A stretch of 52,276 nucleotides of DNA from Ignavibacteriae bacterium HGW-Ignavibacteriae-1 (GTDB lineage Bacteria; Bacteroidota; Ignavibacteria; Kapaibacteriales; UBA2268), in the NCBI GenBank assembly GCA_002839825.1, contig PGYU01000018.1, positions 1-52,276 on the forward strand, given 5' to 3'. The notes under the pieces are model-generated. The model had not been told where the DNA came from, did no database searches, and saw only the letters and a list, made by a program, of their open reading frames with translations. A program made the position numbers and the translations under genes. Below are positions 45,633 to 52,276 of the stretch, piece by piece; the stretch's first letter is position 1; each line of letters starts with the position of its first letter.

Positions 45633-47947
45633 TCGAAGCCTCTGTCATCTTTTTTCAATTTCAACAATGCAAATACTCCTAATGCTGCCAAAGAAAGTAC
45701 AACTATTTCGCCCAAAGTATCCAATGCTCTGTAATCAACAAGGATTACATTTACAATATTGCGCCCTTTGCCTAATAAGTACGAAGTCTTCCCGTAATAT
45801 TCCTTAAATTCAGTTGGCATTTCATTCGCTGTTACCATTAATATTAATATTGTCATGGTTAAGCCGACTGCCGAAGCAAGGAAAAAGTCTTGCATTCTGT
45901 GGCTAAATTTTGAATAATGCATAAACTTAGGCAGTTTGTATATCACAAGTACGAATAATATCACTGTAAGTGTTTCAATCGAATATTGTGTCATAGCCAA
46001 ATCCGGAGCACCATAAATCGAAAAAACCACAGCAACGAAAATCCCAACTACTCCCAATGCTGCTACGGCTTGCAATCTACCTGATGATTTTACTACCAAA
46101 ATCGTAGAAATTGTTATAATTGCTGCAATAATGATTTCATATATAGTCACAGGATGATATAAGCTGATAACACTCAAATCGCTAAATGTAAATAATGAGT
46201 AGGATGTGAGAATCAATAGCGTAATCAATATCAATGTGATGTAATTTCGTAAATAGCCATTTTGGAGAACTTTTGTTGTCAATCTTGCCGAAGCAATCAA
46301 AATTGATATTGACATGTCATAACCTTTGGATGGCAATAGATATTCGGGAAGATTGATTTTTCTGATGATAGCGAATAATTTTTTCCTGAACATTAATATC
46401 ACGATTCCCAAAGCCAATGTAGCTAAACTCAGGAATAAAACTAAATTGAAACCATGCCACAAAGCCAAGTACATTGACGAACTGACTGCAACGGGTAAAT
46501 TATAGTAAATGTCAGAAACCGCTTTGGCTACGTTATCGGAAACAATCATCGGGAGCAAACCGAAGAGTAGTCCGAGAAAAGCAGTAATCACATAGCCGGA
46601 ATACATTGTGAATGATGCTTCGTGTGGTTTGGAATTGGGATATTTTGCTTGACCGAAAAATGGGAATATAGCGCTCATTCCTGCAGCAACAACACCGAAT
46701 AATGCCGCTAAAAACACTATAGCAAATGTTGTATATCCAAAAAGATTGGGTTGCAATGCCGCTTCGTAAAGCAATTCTTTGCCGATGAAGCCGAATAATG
46801 GTAAAACTCCTGCCATGGAAAATGCCGCTAAAGTTGCTGCTACTGCCGTAATTGGCATGAATTTCCTCAATCCCCCGATTTCATCAATGTTTCTCGTTCC
46901 TGTACCATGGTCAATTGCACCTGCAACCAAAAATAAAGTACCTTTGTAAAGTGCGTGAGCTATCAAATATACCAACATTGCCTGCATTGCCAATGGCGTT
47001 CCGATGCCAATTAACAATGTCAAAGTACCCAACACACTTAAAGTGGTATATGCTAAAATTCGTTTCAAATCGGTTTGTTTCAGTGCCATATATGCTGCAA
47101 AAAGCATCGTAATACCACCGAAAATCGTTAGTGTTGTTTCCCATTCTATTGCACCTTGGAAAGCAGGATTAATCCGAGCCATCAGGTATATTCCTGCTTT
47201 TACCATAGTCGCTGAATGCAAGTATGCACTAACCGGAGTCGGCGCTTCCATTGCATTTGGCAACCAAAAGTGGAATGGCATCTGTGCCGATTTTGTGAAT
47301 GCACCACCGAGTACAAGAAACATCGCCGGTAGAAATAGGGTGGAAGATTGGATGATTCCGGGCATAGCGTTGATTTCCGAGAAATTCATCTTGCCGGTGA
47401 TTACATATAATAATAGTATTCCCGCTAATAATGCCAAAGCTCCGCTTCCGGTAACAAGCAATGCCTGCCATGCTGAATAACGGGACTTTTCCTCTCGATG
47501 TTTGAAGCCGATAAGTAAGAATGAGCTTATGGAAGTTAATTCCCAGAATATGAACATGATGACCATATTGTCGGAAGTTACTATCCCAAGCATCGAAGCC
47601 ATGAAAATTGAAATGTAAATGTAGAATCTGTCTAAATAAGGATGCTCGGCAAGGTAATAAGATGAATAGAAGAAAACTGCTGTCCCTATACCGGTGATTA
47701 TCAGTGCGAAAATCAATGCATAGGAATCCATCACAAAATTTAAGTTTACGCCCAAAGCAGGGAAGAATTCAATGGATTCGCTATAACCCAAATTATCGGT
47801 TATCCCGAAGTTAAAGAGATAATACAAAAATAAACTCAAAGGCACCATTGATATGATTATACTCGCAGGTTTTCTGCCGAATTTAAACAAAAATGGAACC
47901 AAACAAGCCACTATTATGCCCGACAATACGGAAAATAATAACATCAA
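45629..47947 (-). CDS. mrpA: Mrp cation/proton antiporter subunit A
   Basis: A 772-residue subunit with an NuoL-like membrane core ([40 protein letters not shown] with the functional lysine). It also has the C-terminal extension of MrpA: the DUF4040 block [20 protein letters not shown] and the MbhE-like block [20 protein letters not shown]. Length and domain set are complete, so this is a group 1 (seven-gene) Mrp complex. It is the first gene of the operon; the 137 bases upstream hold no other gene. Confidence 0.96.
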   Translation of the reverse strand: MMLLFSVLSGIIVACLVPFLFKFGRKPASIIISMVPLSLFLYYLFNFGITDNLGYSESIEFFPALGVNLNFVMDSYALIFALIITGIGTAVFFYSSYYLAEHPYLDRFYIYISIFMASMLGIVTSDNMVIMFIFWELTSISSFLLIGFKHREEKSRYSAWQALLVTGSGALALLAGILLLYVITGKMNFSEINAMPGIIQSSTLFLPAMFLVLGGAFTKSAQMPFHFWLPNAMEAPTPVSAYLHSATMVKAGIYLMARINPAFQGAIEWETTLTIFGGITMLFAAYMALKQTDLKRILAYTTLSVLGTLTLLIGIGTPLAMQAMLVYLIAHALYKGTLFLVAGAIDHGTGTRNIDEIGGLRKFMPITAVAATLAAFSMAGVLPLFGFIGKELLYEAALQPNLFGYTTFAIVFLAALFGVVAAGMSAIFPFFGQAKYPNSKPHEASFTMYSGYVITAFLGLLFGLLPMIVSDNVAKAVSDIYYNLPVAVSSSMYLALWHGFNLVLFLSLATLALGIVILMFRKKLFAIIRKINLPEYLLPSKGYDMSISILIASARLTTKVLQNGYLRNYITLILITLLILTSYSLFTFSDLSVISLYHPVTIYEIIIAAIITISTILVVKSSGRLQAVAALGVVGIFVAVVFSIYGAPDLAMTQYSIETLTVILFVLVIYKLPKFMHYSKFSHRMQDFFLASAVGLTMTILILMVTANEMPTEFKEYYGKTSYLLGKGRNIVNVILVDYRALDTLGEIVVLSLAALGVFALLKLKKDDRGFE

Positions 47948-48027
47948 ACCTCGTTTTTCGAATTATAAAGTTATTGTAACGATTAAAATCTGAAATTAGC
48001 TTGAATGTTGAAATCAATTTAGACTAA

Positions 48028-48063
48028 ACAAAACAAGGCTTCTCAAAAAATGAGAAGCCTCGA
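48028..48063 (-). terminator. Terminator downstream of secG
   Basis: On the minus strand GAGGCTTCTCA pairs with TGAGAAGCC(TT) around a short T-rich loop, followed by TTGTTTTG. It lies a few tens of bases after the secG stop. Confidence 0.8.
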
Positions 48064-48084
48064 AATATTTTATGCTTTATATGA

Positions 48085-48462
48085 TTACTTGTTTTCTTCG
48101 TTCTGTGGTTGCTGTGGTTGAGCTTCTTTTGGTTGCTCAGGCAATGGCAAAGCAGGTTGAACAGGAGTGCTAGGCACAGACTGAGGAACCGCAACGCCTT
48201 CGGTAACAGGTCTTGTCGTTTCATCTCCGGAACCAACAAAGAATTTGTTAGTCACGAGAGCTAAAACAAAAATGGAAGCTGCTAATCCGACAGTGATTTT
48301 CGAAAGCAAGTCCAATGTACGACGCGAACCCAACATAGAAGAAAAAGTTCCGCCGAGACCACCCATTCCGGTAATCATGTCGCCTTTGCCGGGTTGCAAC
48401 AACACTACTAAAATAAGCAACACCGAAAGTATAATCATTACGATAGCTAATACTGTAAACAT
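48085..48462 (-). CDS. secG: Preprotein translocase subunit SecG
   Basis: A 125-residue protein with two membrane helices (VLAIVMIILSVLLILVVLLQ and ITVGLAASIFVLALVTNKFF) joined by the conserved QPGKGDMITGMGGLGGTFSS loop and an R-R before the second helix. The tail is rich in Pro, Gln and Glu, common in this phylum. It belongs to the SecYEG channel. Confidence 0.94.
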   Translation of the reverse strand: MFTVLAIVMIILSVLLILVVLLQPGKGDMITGMGGLGGTFSSMLGSRRTLDLLSKITVGLAASIFVLALVTNKFFVGSGDETTRPVTEGVAVPQSVPSTPVQPALPLPEQPKEAQPQQPQNEENK

Positions 48463-48569
48463 AGTTTTACCCTAATTTTCAAATATAGAACTACAAATAT
48501 AACACAATAGTTTTAAATCACAAAAATGATTTTTTTCAAACTTATATAATTTATATTCGTCAATCCCTC

Positions 48570-50009
48570 ATGACTTTAATTGATAGATATATTTTACGTA
48601 CCCATATAGCACCACTGCTATTTGGTTTCTCTACCGTAATGTTTATCTATCTTATGCAATTCATCATGAATTACTTATCAAAGTTAGTAGGCAAAGGACT
48701 GAGTGAGTGGGTGATTCTTCATTTGATTGTACTGAATTTGGCTTGGATGGTTATTCTTGCTTTGCCAATGGGCGTATTGTTCAGTTCATTGATGGCATTC
48801 GGTTCGATGGCGGCAAACCAAGAAATTACAATTGTCAAAGCAAGTGGTGGCAGCGTATTTCGGATGATGGCTCCTGTATTGATTGGTGGCTTGTTGTTGT
48901 CATATGCACTTTTTTGGTTCAATGACGAAGTTTTGCCTGACTCAAATCTCAAAGCTAAATTGCTAATGAGTGACATCACTCGCAAGAAACCTACTTTCAG
49001 CATCGAATCCGGAAGATTTTCAACTCAATTGGACGGATATACGATTCTCGCGCGCCAAGTTGATTCGGCAAGTGGTAATTTGCACGGAGTAACAATTTAT
49101 GATGTCCGCAGATTTCAAGAACGCAACATAATTTCTTCTGATAGTGGAACTATTAAATTCGATGATAGTTATTCTAATTTGATTGTCACGCTGTTTGACG
49201 GCGAAATCCACCGTATGAACATTGGTTTGGTTACCGATTATCGCGTTATAAATTTCGGCACATACGAAATTGGAATCCCCGCACATGGCTTTGCATTCGA
49301 ACGTTCACAACTCGAAATGGGCTCGCGAGGTGACCGCGAAATGCGGATTTCAGATATGCAGCAAATTGTTGACAGTGCTCGTACTAATCGCACGGCTATC
49401 ATTGGGCGAATTGATTCTGCTTTAAAAGGCGGGATTACATTATTCGCAGAAAGTCAGAAAAAGGCTCCCATTGAAAAAGCTGAAAAAATATTTGTTGATG
49501 AATCCCATGGTGTGAAAAGAGTCACGGGCAGTATAGCGACAACGGATAATGCCATCCCCGATAGTGTATTGGTTGATACAAATAGAATTGGCGTTATAAC
49601 GCGCGTTATTCAAAATGCGAACATTCAATATTCGAGTATTCAAGCAGATATTAACCAAGCAGAATTTTTTATGACCAAATCACTCCAATACGAAGTTGAA
49701 ATCCACAAAAAATATGCAATTCCCTTTGCTTGTTTCATTTTCGTTCTTGTCGGGGCGCCCCTTGGAGTAATTACAAAGGGCGGAAATTTTGGTTTGAGTG
49801 CCGGGATGAGCCTCGCTTTTTACGTCATTTACTGGGCATTGCTTATTGGTGGAGAAAAGTTAGCCGACCGAGGTCATTTAGACCCATTCATTAGCATGTG
49901 GGCAGGAAATTTCATTATTGGGCTTTTCGGGCTATACCTAACTTTGAAAGTAAGCCGTGAGTCTTGGAAACTATTTACATTTCCAAAGAAAAAGAAGCAA
50001 ATCAGCTAA
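48570..50009 (+). CDS. LptF/LptG (YjgP/YjgQ) family permease
   Basis: A 479-residue protein with helices near residues 12-35, 45-85 and 100-115. The typical N-terminal block LIDRYILRTHIAPLLFGF and ALPMGVLFSSLMAFGSMAAN with TIVKASGG are seen. A large periplasmic beta-jellyroll-like domain follows, then three C-terminal helices (FACFIFVLVGAPLGVITKGG is typical). It extracts lipopolysaccharide from the inner membrane with LptB. It is longer than E. coli LptF because of an insertion of about 100 residues before the last helices. Whether it is LptF or LptG cannot be told from sequence. It overlaps the convergent aspartate kinase gene by eight bases. Confidence 0.92.
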   Translation: MTLIDRYILRTHIAPLLFGFSTVMFIYLMQFIMNYLSKLVGKGLSEWVILHLIVLNLAWMVILALPMGVLFSSLMAFGSMAANQEITIVKASGGSVFRMMAPVLIGGLLLSYALFWFNDEVLPDSNLKAKLLMSDITRKKPTFSIESGRFSTQLDGYTILARQVDSASGNLHGVTIYDVRRFQERNIISSDSGTIKFDDSYSNLIVTLFDGEIHRMNIGLVTDYRVINFGTYEIGIPAHGFAFERSQLEMGSRGDREMRISDMQQIVDSARTNRTAIIGRIDSALKGGITLFAESQKKAPIEKAEKIFVDESHGVKRVTGSIATTDNAIPDSVLVDTNRIGVITRVIQNANIQYSSIQADINQAEFFMTKSLQYEVEIHKKYAIPFACFIFVLVGAPLGVITKGGNFGLSAGMSLAFYVIYWALLIGGEKLADRGHLDPFISMWAGNFIIGLFGLYLTLKVSRESWKLFTFPKKKKQIS

Positions 50010-51252
50010 TCATCGGCAATATCACTTTGCAGAACTCCATTCCACTTTCCATATTGCTTACGATGTGAATTACATCGCTATTTGCGATCACTAATTTGAA
50101 ATCCTCATTATTTTCAAAAAATTTCATTGCCTGATTTACGATTAAACTCTTTTCAGAAAATAACACTGAAATCAAACAATATGTATTAATATTTATTAAT
50201 AATTCATCGGCAATAGAATTCATATTTCTTTTATCAATATAAACCCAATTGCTCATATTATCAGTGATTGTCAATGTAGCTGATGCGCGCAATGCTACAG
50301 ATGAGTCAGCTTCAATTTTCCATGAAATTACTTCTCTGACAATTAGCAATGAATTGTTGCAATCTGCAACTCTGACAATTTTAGTTAATTCATTTAAATG
50401 GTTGATTTTGTTGCTATATATAATGGTAGTGTCTGTTATATCGGATGATTCAATCATTGGTGCATAGAATAATTTCAGACCATATTTGGCTGCAATATAG
50501 GCATTGTGGTAGCTTATCTCTTCAATAACTTTTGCATCCGGAAATATTTTCGGGTCTGCAACACAAATCCCCGGCACGTCAGTAATAATACGAATTTCTT
50601 TGCTTCCCAGAGCTTGAGCAATCAATAATGCCGTTAGATTAGAACTCTCAAATCCCATAGTTGTCGTATTGCCTTGCAAATCCGATGCTACAAAACCTTG
50701 AGTAATATAATTCCCTGCATCCGAACCCGAAACGAGCTGTTGAATAGCTTGATTAGTCTCTTCTTGTAGTGGCTTTGCACTATTATAATTGCTATCAGTC
50801 TTGATAATCATTCTCGAATCCACGACTTCAACATTTGGATTGTCTGCCAAATCAATTCTTAATATTCCCAAGAGAAGGAGTTCACCTTGCGATAGAATAC
50901 TATCTAAAGTACGCTTACTCAAAAAGCCTGTCAGATAAACACTATTGAGAGCTTTCAATAGATTTTCTTTCGATTCGGACAATATCTTGGATATGCTCGC
51001 TACTTTTGTCGGCATATTTCGTTCTATAAAATCTTGATGAATCGAAAAAATTTCATTTACCGTCTCTGAAAATAAAATTTTATTTCCACTTTCAGCAGAT
51101 TTGGCAGCATGTTTGAGCAATGAAGACACGTTTTTCAGTGCCGATATTACGATGAAAATTATTTCATTATTATGGCGAAACAAATCTTTCATATCGCTGT
51201 ATAGGACAAGGTTATTTAGCGATATGCCTCCAATTTTGATAATTTTAATCAT
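50002..51252 (-). CDS. Divergent aspartate kinase
   Basis: The ATG at 51252 with GGAG ahead of it gives 416 residues. Aspartate kinase blocks are present: the N-terminal KIGGISL (usual KFGGTS), SALKNVSSLL, VVDSRMIIKT, FVASDLQGNTTTMGFESSNL, then RIITDVPGICVADPKIFPDA and ISYHNAYIAAKYGLKLFYAP. The usual GRGGSD is GFESSN here, and the T of KFGGTS is I. The C-terminal ~120 residues look like ACT-type regulatory repeats but are weakly conserved. The role would be the first step of the aspartate amino-acid pathway, with asd 8 kb away. The altered motifs mean activity must be shown. Confidence 0.8.
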   Translation of the reverse strand: MIKIIKIGGISLNNLVLYSDMKDLFRHNNEIIFIVISALKNVSSLLKHAAKSAESGNKILFSETVNEIFSIHQDFIERNMPTKVASISKILSESKENLLKALNSVYLTGFLSKRTLDSILSQGELLLLGILRIDLADNPNVEVVDSRMIIKTDSNYNSAKPLQEETNQAIQQLVSGSDAGNYITQGFVASDLQGNTTTMGFESSNLTALLIAQALGSKEIRIITDVPGICVADPKIFPDAKVIEEISYHNAYIAAKYGLKLFYAPMIESSDITDTTIIYSNKINHLNELTKIVRVADCNNSLLIVREVISWKIEADSSVALRASATLTITDNMSNWVYIDKRNMNSIADELLININTYCLISVLFSEKSLIVNQAMKFFENNEDFKLVIANSDVIHIVSNMESGMEFCKVILPMIS

Positions 51253-51429
51253 TAATAAATCTCCAAGCATTATAATTTAACTTAAAAAACGCAGAAAAAA
51301 GATTAGAAAAAAAAGTATAAAATGAAAAAAATTTTAATTTTCTATGTAACATTCTTGTATTTTTATTGTTATATAATAAGAAATGAGCAATTTTTATTTT
51401 CATGTTTAACAAAAATACAGGAGTTTCCT

Positions 51430-52276
51430 ATGTTTAAAAAATTTTCCATCATGTTTTTTATGGTTGCATTGCTATTTGCTGCAACTAACATGATACAAGC
51501 GCAGGATGATAATGGTCCTACCAATTATTGCATTCCGAATGCAGCGGCGGTAAACCAAAATTATGATCCGACCATGTGGTGCTATCCTAGTTACATTAAT
51601 AATATAATTCCCCAATATCAGAGTTACTTCAATGTCCCAATTAGAGATGTAAGAGTCGTCAATGCAGGGACTGGCGAATTATTAATGCAAAGAGCGTCTC
51701 AATGGGAAGGATGTTATAGTTATAAGGGAAATAAAGCTGAAATGCAGCCCGGTGAAACTTATAATATTTCCTTCAAAGCATACTATGATTATTTAATTTA
51801 CTCCGGTAATGATTATTGTGTGCTATATGGTTACACAATGACTTATGCCACTCGTTTATTCATTGACTTCAATATAGACGGCGACTGGGACGACCCAAAT
51901 GAATGGATAAATAATCCTACAAGAATTGCAAGCGGTTTGACAAAGAAAATCGGCAATACTTTCGATTGGAGATTTAATCTTCAATGCGGACAAGAACATA
52001 CTCAAACTTATCAAATAACAATACCTGACGACCAAAAGAATGGTGTTACTCGTATGAGAGTAATGACATCTTATTATTATCCATATACTTTAGGTTCTAA
52101 CTTTGGTCAAGCCGGAAGTGCTTGCTGGAATGGCTATGCATACCTCTATTCATGGGTTGGTCCTGATGCATGGTATGGTTATAACTATGGTGAAATTGAA
52201 GATTATTTGATAGACTTCGCTTTACCATTCAAATCTACTTTCCCTGACACAAAACCACCTTACGACATATTGTTAG
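51430..52276 (+). CDS. Secreted GEVED-domain protein, N-terminal part
   Basis: An open frame from ATG 51430 (AGGAG upstream) runs off the window end. It has a signal peptide (FSIMFFMVALLFAATNMIQA) and a GEVED-type domain. Its hallmarks are LFIDFNIDGDWDDPNEW, then RMRVMTSYYYPYT and YGEIEDYLIDF. GEVED domains occur in exported proteins of Bacteroidota, often T9SS cargo ending in a sorting domain, which would lie beyond the window. Aromatic residues are abundant. The function is unknown. Confidence 0.85.
   Translation, partial: MFKKFSIMFFMVALLFAATNMIQAQDDNGPTNYCIPNAAAVNQNYDPTMWCYPSYINNIIPQYQSYFNVPIRDVRVVNAGTGELLMQRASQWEGCYSYKGNKAEMQPGETYNISFKAYYDYLIYSGNDYCVLYGYTMTYATRLFIDFNIDGDWDDPNEWINNPTRIASGLTKKIGNTFDWRFNLQCGQEHTQTYQITIPDDQKNGVTRMRVMTSYYYPYTLGSNFGQAGSACWNGYAYLYSWVGPDAWYGYNYGEIEDYLIDFALPFKSTFPDTKPPYDILL

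Noticed and set aside
51372..51377. TATAAT upstream of the GEVED gene as a promoter.
   Set aside because: The only nearby -35-like hexamer is 11 bases away, so spacing is wrong; region is too AT-rich to judge.

Overview
The window comes from an AT-rich Gram-negative bacterium of the Bacteroidota / Chlorobi-Ignavibacteria-Kapaibacteria side of the FCB group. The evidence is a full-length SprA translocon protein of the type IX secretion system (T9SS), a secreted protein ending in a type A T9SS sorting domain, an OmpA protein with thrombospondin type-3 repeats, GEVED and Asp-box secreted proteins, and hairpin-rich intergenic repeats. The exact phylum assignment is inference. No rRNA, tRNA, convincing CRISPR array or insertion sequence was recognised.

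Layout. (a) 1-475 is the N-terminal part of a minus-strand Asp-box secreted protein. (b) 666-6043 is a compact Mu-like phage cassette: gpI-type protease, capsid protein E, a decoration-type protein, a gp36-like protein, a small lysis-type group (membrane protein, exported CHAP-like enzyme, two small unknowns) and a frameshifted DUF935 portal gene. Terminase, tail, integrase and regulators are absent. (c) 6116-9590 holds a lipoprotein, corA, a DinD fragment, a tiny membrane protein and an NmrA-like oxidoreductase, with copies of a GTTCAGA-type repeat around and inside them. (d) 9654-11531 is an aspartase fused behind a cyclic-nucleotide-binding-like domain. (e) 11714-20543 is envelope and secretion material: OmpA/TSP3, a T9SS cargo, a beta-barrel protein and a VIT/vWA protein. 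(f) 20670-26193 holds hslO, mscL, a repeat-rich gap, a secreted hypothetical, glyA and asnS. (g) 26275-33480 is sprA. (h) 33731-42185 holds a CoA-binding protein, an unlisted 49-residue membrane protein overlapping an NlpC/P60 lipoprotein gene, an enoyl-CoA hydratase, a PIN protein, two glycosyltransferases, a dihydroorotate dehydrogenase, a methyltransferase, a YmdB-type phosphoesterase and asd. (i) 42182-47947 is a complete, tightly overlapping seven-gene Mrp cation/proton antiporter operon. (j) 48085-52276 holds secG, an LptF/G-type permease, a divergent aspartate kinase and the start of a GEVED secreted protein.

How it fits together. Most of the window is ordinary chromosome: envelope building (SprA, OmpA, LptF/G, SecG, NlpC), ion and osmotic balance (Mrp, MscL, CorA) and aspartate-linked metabolism (aspartase fusion, asd, aspartate kinase, AsnS, PyrD). 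The least ordinary items are the tail-less capsid cassette, the nucleotide-sensor/aspartase fusion whose phosphate-binding arginine position appears to be histidine, the aspartate kinase with altered signature motifs, and the dispersed repeat that supplies a gene's last codons.
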